Shown here piece after piece: positions 12,382 to 22,400 of a stretch of DNA of 64,000 nt (positions are counted from its first letter, which is position 1; every line of letters starts with the position of its first letter). The notes beneath the pieces are model-generated. The model was not told where the DNA came from. It did not search any database and saw only the letters and a program-made list of their open reading frames with translations. The DNA is from Atopsyche davidsoni (Eukaryota; Arthropoda; Insecta; Trichoptera; Hydrobiosidae): the NCBI GenBank assembly GCA_022113835.1, contig JAILWY010000011.1, positions 8,614,501 to 8,678,500 on the forward strand. The letters run 5' to 3'. Both the position numbers and the translations under genes were made by a program.

Positions 12382-13484
12382 GAATATTTAAGAATGCTAT
12401 TTGGATTGTGAAGACTTAACTATTACTTTGGATACATCTTTGAAGTCTTTTAACTTCAACGTTTCAGTCTCAGTATTGGGACCACGTTTAAAGAATTTAA
12501 TAAAATGTGAAAAGCCAAGCATTGCATAGACTCGGGCGCACCTCTCCGAGCTTGCGTTGAATCGGGAAATGAGCAGTTTTCAACCTGATGCCATCGTCTT
12601 TGTTGACAGGGAGTTCGGGTATTTCAACTGCCTCTCTGACAAGGCGAGCGGCGTTACTCCCAAGAACCAAATACACTTTCGATCACAGGAAAATAAATAG
12701 TTTTGATACAAACATTAAGACAAATATTTTACTATCAAAATAAAACTCTTTGAGGTTACAGTGTAATTTGTATATTTGTAGAGAAAATATGTAATAATAT
12801 CTAATCACACAAATCAATAAAAAATAAATTGGAAATTTTGGAAGGCTTAAGAATATTAAAGATAACATGTTGTTTTATAAATATCATTAAATTTTGTTTA
12901 ATAAATGCATGTATTTTATAATTAAAGTGTTTCTTATTATAACAGTAATACTAGTTTATATACAGGAGAGAGAATATCATTATATACCGATGTGATTTCT
13001 ATATTTCCTTATCCACGACTCGAATACCACGAATTTGAACTTAATGAAAGTAGAATTATGACTTATGAAACAAATATCAAATAATATTTTAATTAGTAGC
13101 GAATATGTAACGTTGCAAATGAATTGTATGCTTTTTGTAGCACACATGGAACACAGCCGGTCGGAAGCTACATGAGCCACATAGCTTATAGTGGAAGCGC
13201 TCCGAAAAAGTTTTCCATTGACATAATCACAGTTGCGATTTGATCACCGATTAGTCAATTTTGATATTAAAAAATGAGAACTTCTCTTCTTAACCGAAAA
13301 GTTAATTTTCATGTATTACTATTACATCATTCTTAAAAATATAAATTAGAAGCCTTATTTCTTTACTCTTGTAAGATATCGTAGTATATTTTTTTCATGG
13401 ATTTATAGTATCAAGGAATCGGTGCATGTCAGGTATTAGTAATCGAGTAGTTTCAACATGTTGAGTAACTCTGCATGTACAAGC
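12382..13484. other. Spacer with repeat fragments
   Basis: AT-rich intergenic DNA. It holds a degenerate GAAAC-box/hairpin repeat at 12455-12510 (see findings) and a short GC-richer stretch near 12530-12670 that does not keep a convincing frame. No gene is supported. Confidence 0.5.
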
Positions 13485-14329
13485 TTAGTTGGACGGCGTG
13501 GTTGATTCAGGTGCTCCTCCTTCCGGTGCACCTGCTGGTGCTCCGGCCGGCGCTCCGGCTGGTGGTCCTGCAGGCGCTCCGGCCGGCGCTCCTGCAGGTG
13601 GTCCTGCGGGCGCTCCGGCTGGCGGTCCGGCTGGTGCCCCGGCTGGAGCTCCTGCTGGGGGTTCAACTGGCGCTCCTGCGGGGGGTGCTGGGGCACCTGC
13701 TGGGGCTCCAGCTGGTGCACCTATTGAATAGAACACATTGAATCTCAGTTACCAAGGGTGTAATCAAATGATTTTTTAATTAATATTGGCATATATCAAT
13801 GATACCATGAAAGACTTCAGTGCCATTGTGAAATTTAATATAAAACGACTCAGTTGCAATTGAATGAGAGCTCTTTCTCTCTCCAAAGGCATTGTTAAAG
13901 TAATTGGATTTATGACCTAATAAATTTCATCAACTGATCAAAAAATTACCGTTTGTTGTTCAGTTGACTTTTTGCCAGTTGTGTTGAGAAAGTGGACTGT
14001 TTGGTTTTATTCATGCTTAGTTTTCCGTAAGGTGGATGTAATTCTTACCTGCAGGAGGGCTCATGCCTCCAGGGGCTCCGCCAGGTTCCGAAGAGACCTG
14101 CCTAGCCACACGAGATCCAAAAGCCACTTCTGGAAAAAAATCAAGTTACGTTGCCTAAGCTTGGAAAATTAAAAAAAAAAAAGATGTTAAATATTATGAT
14201 CGACACAGTTTATTGTTGACTTAATTTGAAGAAAGTTTAATTGATTTGATGTACAAAATTATTTGCTGGACCCATACCATTGCACAAGAATACGGCAAAC
14301 AACACGCAGATGACTAAGACTTTCACCAT
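13485..14329 (-). CDS. Small secreted Gly/Ala/Pro-repeat protein, 3 exons, 122 aa
   Basis: Exons (minus): 14329-14278, 14129-14049, 13720-13485 (369 nt). Exon 1 encodes a clear signal peptide (MVKVLVICVLFAVFLCN). Exon 2 encodes a short segment with RVARQ, a possible processing site, then a Gly/Pro stretch. Exon 3 is almost entirely GAPAG-type repeats with PPAG and EPPAG variants, ending ESTTPSN. The strand was decided by splice sites and the signal peptide, because the repeat is also open, and also reads GAPAG, on the other strand. A TATA box (14417-14424) and initiator-like GAATTCAGT lie upstream. The mature product should be disordered and extracellular. Silk, cuticle, glue or immune roles are all possible and none is shown. 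It neighbours two other TATA-driven secreted-protein genes. Confidence 0.72.
13489..13731. repeat. GC-rich codon repeat (GGN-GCN-CCN)
   Basis: About 240 bp of imperfect short tandem units of the type GGTGCTCCGGCC. Because GGN-GCN-CCN reverse-complements to itself, both strands encode Gly-Ala-Pro. Four frames stay open, which explains the antisense ORFs here. Confidence 0.85.
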
Positions 14330-14416
14330 TTTGATGCTTGCTTGTATATTAACAATGTTTTATTCTGTTAACTTAACCAGTCAAAGTTTACTGAATTCGT
14401 AAGGCTTCACACTAAC

Positions 14417-14424
14417 TTTATATA
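14417..14424 (-). promoter_or_regulatory. TATA box of the Gly/Ala/Pro-repeat protein gene
   Basis: Reads TATATAAA on the minus strand, about 88 bp before the ATG. A TCAGT-type initiator lies about 28 bp downstream (near 14390), as expected for an insect core promoter. Confidence 0.65.
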
Positions 14425-15562
14425 CGAACATAACTTACGATAACTCTGAGCTCGACCAGCATTCCATATCTATAACTGGAATACGAGTACAAAAAGGTTA
14501 ACATTGTACAAAACAACAAAACAGCTTTTGTTAATTGTACTTGGATGGCATTTTATCAAGCAATAAGTATTCTTGCAGGAGCAATGCAGTTTTAATTAAC
14601 CATAAGTATTTAACATTGATATGTCGTCGTATTTGCAGTACACTGATCCCTCGTTATCTGTTGTTTCGATTATACGCATTTGTAGAGAAGTAAGAAATAG
14701 ATATTCTTCTTCAATGTGTCTCGACGTTTCGATCTCGGTACTGAAACCACATTCAGGGATTTAAAAATAAAGATGATGGCCGGGATGGAAATATGCGGAA
14801 ATAATTAAGAATATAACAAGAATGATACACAAGAAGGCCAAAACCTACGAACGCAAGAAAAAAATGATTATAAAAATATATATTTGTAAATATCATGCGT
14901 GCTTAGTAAGTTATTATCAATATCGTGATTCACCTGTTATAACAGAGACTTGTGATGCAATAGATTAAGCCAAAAAGCTAACCTAATCAATGAAACGAAA
15001 TTAAACTAGCGAATACATTTACAATTCATTGATTATTTTTTACATTCAACATTTATTGAAATTTTCATTAAACATCCAAATCATAATCAGCGTCATAGCT
15101 CTGAATGGATCTCGACTGTCGGATCAACAATCGGATCTTGACTTCTTTTATCTGTATTTTTTTATGGTGATTTAATCTTAAACATAAATTAACTATACAC
15201 TTGATTGTTCCTATGAAGAAAAAAGAAAATGTGTAAGCATTGTATTTTATGTTGCATTTTTTGTCAACGTGTATTTTAATTATTATAGTCAAAGAAATTA
15301 TATTATAATTAGTTACATTGTATCTGTTTTACAATTAGTCATGTTTCTAATATTCTGATGTAATGGACGAACTGATTAACCAGACCGTGCAAGGTAATTC
15401 TATATTTTATCCCGTAAAGTGCTATACACAAGAACTGGCATAAATTACGCTATCTTTGTAGAGCATTACAGATATCATTCCTGGCATATCAAGAACTACA
15501 AACTAAATTTCAATATCTTAAATTGTAATTCCAGTCACGAATGCCCTGCATAATATTGACAC
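14425..15562. other. Intergenic region between divergent secreted-protein genes
   Basis: AT-rich, about 1.1 kb. It contains a degenerate GAAAC-box repeat at 14715-14772 (minus; see findings) and no coding exon that I can support. It should contain the regulatory DNA of the minus gene and of the plus gene starting at 15649. Confidence 0.5.
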
Positions 15563-15569
15563 TATAAAA
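15563..15569 (+). promoter_or_regulatory. TATA box of the secreted protein starting at 15649
   Basis: TATAAAA at 15563-15569, 80 bp before the ATG. This places transcription start near 15593, with a short 5' UTR. Confidence 0.6.
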
Positions 15570-15648
15570 ACCAACAACGCCCATAGCTTAGAACTTCCTT
15601 CAAGGTGGTAAAACTCTCTCAATTAAAAGATTACGTTGAGATCTCAAC

Positions 15649-17520
15649 ATGCTAGACATCAGTTTTTATCACGCTGTATTATTTCTTGTTATATTTCATA
15701 CAAGATACGGTGAGTGTATTGACATTTTATCACAAATTTGCATAAAATTTCAAACGACTGTCTTTGCCGTTTTATTATCTTTTGACATGTAGACCAAGTT
15801 ATCATTTTAAGCCTATTTCTATTCATTTGGAAATATGTATTTATATATTTTTAATAATGTGGAAGTCGAAGTATATTTCAACTAATTTATCCACATTTTT
15901 CGAAAGACATTAAATACAACAGTAATTCAATACATCACACATGCTCAGATCAAACTATTAAATCAACGATGTTTATAGATGCCGACTTATCACGAATAAC
16001 GTTTTATGCAATATTTGGACGTATTGTTAATTACTTCAATTAGTCTTTCGGAACTTAGATATAAGATAGAGATGAAGAGTATAGCTGTTATGGAGATATT
16101 TGATTGAAATTTAGAGACCGGTGCATTAAGACGAATGACTTTCAGACAAATGTATCAAGAATAAGTAATTTAGTATTCCTTCAAAGGTTTAGAAGCTTAC
16201 GTTATATTTAACCACAGGAAATTATGATAACATTGAATGTTATAAAATGACTTGTTGGCAATACAAGCTAACAGTTGTTTTGCAAAAATCGTGTGAGAAT
16301 CTAGTCATAAATAATAATTTATAATATAAAATGTCTAACATTGCTAAATTGGTATTTTTTTATATTGTCTCAACTTTGTTTTTCGCTTCTATAAAATCAT
16401 TGCCAGCTTCGTCTGAAAATGAAGAAGTCGATGAAAACCAACAGGCACTCGATAATTACTTCAAAAATAAAATTATTACATTTCAAAATGTGCGAATGAA
16501 GAATAGTTATAAAGAGGAAAACATAAAGTTTGATAAAAGCTCTAAACCGAAAGTAAATTCATTGAGTATCAATACGGATCTGAAACAGGACATTGTTAAA
16601 GTAGAACACGTTGAAACCACGCAGAAGCCGGATGATACAGAAGTTTACGTATTTATTCCTTATCAGAGTAATAAAGAAACCAAAGTAATTGACAATCAAG
16701 ATACAATTGAAGAAGAATCAGAATATGATCGGTAATTTTTATATTCCTTTACAAAAAGTAACTATTCTTTATTTTATGTGTCATCTCCACAAGGAGCATA
16801 CTTTAAATCTGTATTCTATAATAACACTAAAAGTTTCTGTTTGATAGGTCAGAAACTTGACCTTGAAATATTTAACAACTTTTAAAATTACGACAGTAAT
16901 TTCATCAGGTTTTTTTTTTATTAATATTACTATCAAACTATGTTAAATAGTTTTTTGTAGAAAGGTTTATTTATTTATAATTCTTACTTATAGATAACCA
17001 AGTACTAAGCCAGCAATATACTAAAACAAGCATGGAAAAATATCCCTTGAATTTTAATACAAGAATGAAAAGATTTGTTGAAAGTGAGAATTTTATAAAT
17101 ATTCCATTAATGCGATTGGAGACACTAGAAAATACGGCTGATAACATCGAAACTAAAGATGCAGCGCAGCCTGCAAAATCCTTAGAAAAAAACCCAGAAG
17201 TAGATACAATAAAAGAAAAACATGAGAGCGAAGTGAATGAGCAAAATGAAAATCTCACTGATAAGACTAGTCAAATCCCATCATCAACTCATGAAAATAA
17301 GGGAGAGAGTAAAGCTGTACCAGGAGCAGCAGGGGGCAGCAATGAAGGGTCAACTGGATCTGGACTGTCTTTTCTTCCCCCCGGAGCCCAAGCAATCGCC
17401 AACCAAAATGGGAAAGCCACTCTGTTCCTCGGAGCATTTCAAGTCATCATGATGCCGATGCCATCCGGGTCTGATGCTATCAGCGGCAATAGACCAGGAG
17501 GTATTCCTGGAATCGGATAA
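15649..17520 (+). CDS. Putative secreted protein, 2 exons, 195 aa
   Basis: Exon 15649-15709 encodes a signal peptide (MLDISFYHAVLFLVIFHTRY) and ends before GTGAGT with one base over. Exon 16994-17520 follows a TTACTTATAG acceptor and needs exactly one base, so the phases match (588 nt). The mature part is hydrophilic and Glu/Lys/Asn-rich, with a possible MKR cleavage site. Its last 65 residues turn Gly/Pro-rich and hydrophobic (GAAGGSNEGSTGSG, then FLPPGAQAIANQNG and ALFLGAFQVIMMPMP-like sequence). AATAAA lies at 17628-17633. No family recognised. The intron contains another complete secreted ORF (16331-16735), so an alternative is that these are two first exons of one locus. Confidence 0.55.
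16241..16247 (+). promoter_or_regulatory. TATA box of the 16331 gene
   Basis: TATAAAA at 16241-16247, with an initiator-like AACAGTTG about 28 bp downstream. This argues that the ORF at 16331 has its own promoter inside the intron of the 15649 gene. Confidence 0.6.
16331..16735 (+). CDS. Putative secreted acidic protein, 134 aa
   Basis: One open exon from ATG 16331. It encodes a signal peptide (SNIAKLVFFYIVSTLFFAS) and a hydrophilic Asp/Glu/Lys-rich mature region ending EEESEYDR. The last codon overlaps a good donor (CG then GTAATT). If it is spliced to the acceptor at 16993 used by the 15649 gene, the junction reads CGA TAA, giving the same Arg-stop as unspliced CGG TAA. Either way the product is 134 aa. 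Splicing to a weaker acceptor before 17011 (CTAAG) would fuse it in frame to the 16994 exon, which I consider less likely. No family recognised. Confidence 0.6.
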   Translation: MSNIAKLVFFYIVSTLFFASIKSLPASSENEEVDENQQALDNYFKNKIITFQNVRMKNSYKEENIKFDKSSKPKVNSLSINTDLKQDIVKVEHVETTQKPDDTEVYVFIPYQSNKETKVIDNQDTIEEESEYDR

Positions 17521-17915
17521 AAATTACCTTATTATGGTTTAAAGCTATTAATGTTTTGTTGTAAGTGAATGTATACTTGTATCCAGAAGAAAAATATTCA
17601 AGGATTTTTTTTATTGTTTTATGTGTGAATAAATGACATAAAAATATATTGTTTTATTTATATAAATGCTACATCATACGTAACCATCTACACTTTAAAT
17701 TGAATTTTTTTTTATTATAAACATATATTTTCCATCAAAATTACTTCTTGCGTGAATTTTGGGACATCTGTACAAAATTACTTTAAGAATTTATTTTTTC
17801 TGTTTAAACATTGATCACATGCAAAAAATTCTCAAAGCTATGAACTTAGTACCTTGTTTAATAATAATCAAACCAAATTGATAGCAAGCACCGCGGTTCT
17901 CGCTAGAATATAATG
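17521..17915. other. 3' flank of the 15649 gene
   Basis: 3' UTR with AATAAA at 17628-17633, followed by AT-rich intergenic DNA up to the Helitron remnant. Nothing else seen. Confidence 0.5.
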
Positions 17916-18928
17916 CTAGTGGATACCCGACGTGTGTTATTTACTACGCTAAAAAAATACATACATTTTTTTTATTTGTTCGAAAAAAAGGATTTTTTTT
18001 TTTATTTATTGCCTTTTTTTTCTTAATGCTAGCGGATTTTTCGGCGCTCCAACTCTGGAGCAAGCAACATATAATTGGCCGTGAGAAAAACAGGAATTTT
18101 CTAAGTTCAAACCAGCAACACTTAGCGATTGGCAAAAGGTTGTTGGTAAAATTATTGGTAAAAGCCGGACATACTGGAAACTGTAATCGCTTGAAATCGA
18201 AGGGCAAATCGGTTGAAATCATTGGAATTTGTGGTATCAGCTCATCTTTTTCTTTACTGGTTTCAATTAAATTCTTGATTGTGGCTTCAATTAAATTCGG
18301 CGATAGTTTTTTAACAGCAAGTCTTGTTCCGTTTTTTCGGTGGATCTAAGTTGCGAATGAGCATTAATGGTGAACCAACTTTTAAAGTTAAGATGTATGG
18401 TGGCATTTCAGATGGTTCCAAAGAGTTAAGAAATTCTATTGGATAGTTGAAGCTTGTTCCTCATCTATAACTGTGTCAATCGATTTGTACTTGACAACTT
18501 CACCGGGTAGCTTCAATTGAATTTGATGGTGTATTTTGTTAACATTTTTTTGTTCTTTGTCTCGATTGAGCCGCTTGTAATTGATTACCTTCAAGCCGGT
18601 TTTTATGCTGTTGAGGAGTTTCAGCAGCTCTTGCTCGAACTTGTTCTAGACGTGCTTCATGTTGTTCTGGTTTTTTTACTGCTCTTAACTGCCGATTTCT
18701 CAAACTATTTGACTCTAATCGCATTTCATGTTTTTCGGGTGTTTCGGCTGCTCCTGACTGTTGATCTCTCAGCCGATTTGACTCCAAACGCACTTCACGT
18801 TGTTCGGGCGTTTCGGCTGCTCTTTCGGCTCTTTTGGCTCTTTTTCGTTTCGCATTTGCTGTATTTCTTCCAATTGCAGGTTTTTTCGGTGGCATTTTTT
18901 GATATATATATATATATTTGATAACCAC
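17916..18928 (-). mobile_element. Internally deleted Helitron remnant (PIF1-type helicase fragments)
   Basis: Minus strand. From 18895 to 18539 an open frame begins MPPKKPAIGRN and carries four repeats of the type AAETPEQREVRLESNR, like the N-terminal repeats seen in proteins of insect Helitron and PIF1-like elements. After a stop, about 18530-18330 reads like the C-terminal part of a PIF1 helicase (EFLNSLEPSEMPP, LKVGSPLMLIRNLDPPK). About 18240-17990 continues with PMISTDLPFDFKRLQFPV and a decayed final helicase motif. Stops and frameshifts separate the pieces, and the Rep domain and most of the helicase are missing. GTCGGGTATCCACTAG at about 17916-17934 is a candidate 3' terminus (CTRR with weak hairpin); the 5' end was not found. 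It is inactive by itself. Confidence 0.7.
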
Positions 18929-19482
18929 AAATATTAAAACTCTTTGTTGTGAATAACATGTCAGTGTTTTTTTTGTTTTGACAGTCTGCGTTATCTTTTT
19001 TATCTTCTAATTTTTTGAAAAATTTATTTGGATGTTGAAAATTTTTGTATGGGAAATGTCGAAATCGACTTAATTAATGGACCGAATGTGCCTAATGCAT
19101 TGTTTTTAGTGGTCTAAAATTATCTTCGTATTATTGACTTTCAAATGAAACCGGTTTGGGGCATATCGGTTAAATGGTTTCAAAGCCTTTAACGGACAAA
19201 AATACAAACATTTTTTGTGTTATTAATGAGTGATATGAGATGCTATTACTCTCATTATTTTATTTATTGTAGTGATTTGAGAAAATTAAAAAAAAATACA
19301 TTTTTGAACATAGACTAAACAAATTAGTATTTGTCTCTGGTTGACGTTTGCGGCTGTCAGTTTAGATATTTCTTTCACGTTGTTGGTTTTTGGAGCCGGC
19401 ATTTCATTTCCAAATACGTTAAATAAACTTGTATTAAATTGATACTCTTATTTAAAAAAATAAGTATAAAGACACGCATGTC
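18929..19482. other. Spacer between Helitron remnant and DDX1
   Basis: A (TA)n microsatellite at about 18901-18918 abuts the Helitron ORF. The rest is AT-rich and includes the DDX1 5' region (a GGCTGTCAG motif near 19352). No other gene seen. Confidence 0.5.
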
Positions 19483-19486
19483 ATGA
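19478..19486 (+). promoter_or_regulatory. Two-codon uORF overlapping the DDX1 start
   Basis: ATG TCA TGA at 19478-19486 encodes Met-Ser-stop, and its TGA overlaps the DDX1 ATG (19483-19485). A ribosome starting here would stop right at the main start, so it could tune initiation. This is seen in sequence; effect is inferred. Confidence 0.5.
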
Positions 19487-22400
19487 CGGCGTTTGAAGAG
19501 TTTGGAGTGTTACCTGAGATCGGAAAGGCGATCGACGAGATGGAATGGACGTTACCTACGGACGTCCAGGCCGAAGCGATCCCTCTCATACTTGGCGGCG
19601 GGGACGTGTTAATGGCGGCCGAAACTGGCAGCGGAAAAACTGGAGCGTTTTGTTTGCCTATTTTGCAAATCGTATGGGAGACCTTGAAGGATATAGGCGA
19701 GGGCAAAGGCAGCAAGATCTTACAGCAGACTTCTCCCAATTGGACCCTGAGTTTCTTTGACAAAGGAGAGCTGATGGCTATCACTCCCGATGGCCTGAAA
19801 TGCCAAAGCCGCGGAGCCAATTGGCACGGAGTGAGAGCTACCAAGGGAGTCTTCGGAAAAGGATGCTATTATTATGAGGCTTTGGTTGGCGACGGTCTAT
19901 GTAGAATTGGATGGTCGACGCAAGCTGTAAGTATATATCACAAATATTTTAAATATATAGTATGTCATTATCAGTACATATTAAAATTGATATAATATAT
20001 ACTACTAAGCTAAATTAATTGGATACAATATCCAGTGGTATTCAATATTAAACACAGCCTCATTTTTTACCTATACAGGCTATTGTGTAAACAGATTCGT
20101 ATTTTAGTTGAATATTGTTTTGATATCATGTCTCAGGAAGTTTTGTCACAAACTGGTCATTTAACAATAATTTACTTTTTCCAGGCTTTTTTGGACTTGG
20201 GAACGGATCGATTCGGATTCGGCTTTGGAGGAACTGGAAAGAAGTCAAATTCCAAAGCATTTGATGACTATGGAGAAGCATTTGGGTCTCATGATATAAT
20301 TGGTAAATATAACCTTTTCTAACTTAAATTGTATGATATCTGTTCAGGTCTTTAAAGGTTCGGATAAATTATTCAAAGTACATCATACCTGGCTGCTACT
20401 CTGCCGACTGGAGACCAAGAAGGAGTTTATCTTTACCATTAATATTTTACACATTATAATATTAAATAATACATCATGGAAAGTAATGTTTTTCATGTAC
20501 ATTCTTGTTTATCAGGTTCCCTACTTGATCTGAATAATGGTCAAATTCGATACACGAAGAATGGCGTGGACTTAGGTGTTGCCTTCCAGCTAAACGCCCA
20601 GCAGAAGGCCGACTGCTACTTCCCTGCCTGCCTATTGAAGAATGCCGAGATGAACTTTAATTTCGGATCGACGCCTTTTAAGGTACGGGCATGAACTCAT
20701 GAGAGTGATACCATCTCAGGCGAGACGGTGTCTCTCTCTCAGGTGGAGTAGAAAGATAAGGAAAAGCGAGGCGAGTTCTCCAAATGGTACGCGTTTTATT
20801 TGAATGTCGGAACGTTTTATTTTCTTGTTTATTAGGCTGATAATGCATATGCATTACGATTACCCAGTATAGAGAGAGAGATATAAATATTGAAAGCTTG
20901 GGTCGAGGAAATCTCAGTGGGAGTTGGACCCATTTTGAGATATTCACCCAAACCTCAGGGAATGTTAAAAGTATAAAATTTTTTCATTTTTTCAGCACAA
21001 TCCACCTGCAGAATTTGTTGGATTGAGCGAAGTTAGCAAAGAGAACATAAGACATAACACCATCACAGGATCTGCCACGCCGGCCTCAGCCAAACTAGTC
21101 AACAACGCGCCACAAGCTATTATAATCGAGGTAATTCATCAATTTGATTATTTATCAGTTTAAGCAAAAACATAATTTAAGTGAATTATTAATTCTGAGG
21201 CACGGAACCAATGAAAAAACCTATGTTGGTGATATTTTGATTCTCTGCTTCTTGTTTCTAATGAAATGCAAATAGGTATCTTTATTCCAGTGAAAATTTA
21301 CTGTTTACTTGCAGCCTTCTCGGGAGCTAGCTGAACAGACTTACAATCAAATAGTTAAGTTCAAAAAGTACCTTGACGCTCCCAAAATCCGGGACTTGCT
21401 GGTGGTGGGCGGGGTGAGTGTGCGGGAACAGATCTCCGCTCTCAACTCTGGCGTAGACATCCTCGTTGGCACACCCGGCCGCCTAGAAGAAATCATCCAA
21501 GGAGGTGTGTTACACCTAGCATTACTTTTATTTAATAACATGACATTCGGTAGCCTTCTATCTGTGAGGGCGATGAGCTCATTTGTTCATAGCGGCTCCA
21601 TTTTGAATGATTGGTAAATTAATAAATATACCAATATACTTCTTTCTGCAGCATTATTCTAAGCCAGTTAATTATTATTGCTCATGTCGGCTGCCAGATT
21701 CAACTATTATATATAGAGACGATACGAATATTTGCCGTCACTGGCCTTGGAACATAACCGTAAAGAGGTGCTACGTCCGACCATGGCAGAGCACTATTCA
21801 CTATAGGTTACTTTTACTCACCTTTTAACACAAAATTACCTGTATGGGCGAAAAATAATATTTTCTACTGCAAGTAATGTGAAATTAAACAACACTCTTT
21901 TATGCCAGGGTACCTGGCGCTGACTCACTGTCGTTTCTTCGTTCTTGACGAGGCCGACGGCCTCCTGAAGCAGGGCCACACGGACATGATTGAAAGGCTG
22001 CATCGTCAGATACCCAAGATGTTTCCCGATGGCCGCCGCCTGCAGATGATAGTCTGCTCTGCCACTCTCCACGCCTTTGAAGTCAAAAAGATGGCAGTAA
22101 GAATTTTTCTATTTAACGATGATTATGTAGAAGCTTTCTTATTTGTTATTGAACGTTTTTGGTAAATAAAATCGCAGTAATTATAAAGTGTGCTGTCTAG
22201 TTGACTTTCCCTTGTCACATAGAACACATCTAGCTAATACGTTAATCGGTGAAAGTACTTTCCTGCTTTTTTATTTCCCTGCTTTTTATGTACTCCGTTC
22301 TTTTTCTTTCTGTCCAGCAACGTGTTTATTTTCCACATTTCATCATTATTTTTATTGTAGGAAAAGTTGATGCACTTTCCAACGTGGGTGGACCTGAAGG

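Noticed and set aside
13475..13741. Plus-strand ORFs through the GAPAG repeat
   Set aside because: The repeat is self-complementary; the plus strand has no signal peptide or splice context, whereas the minus strand has both.
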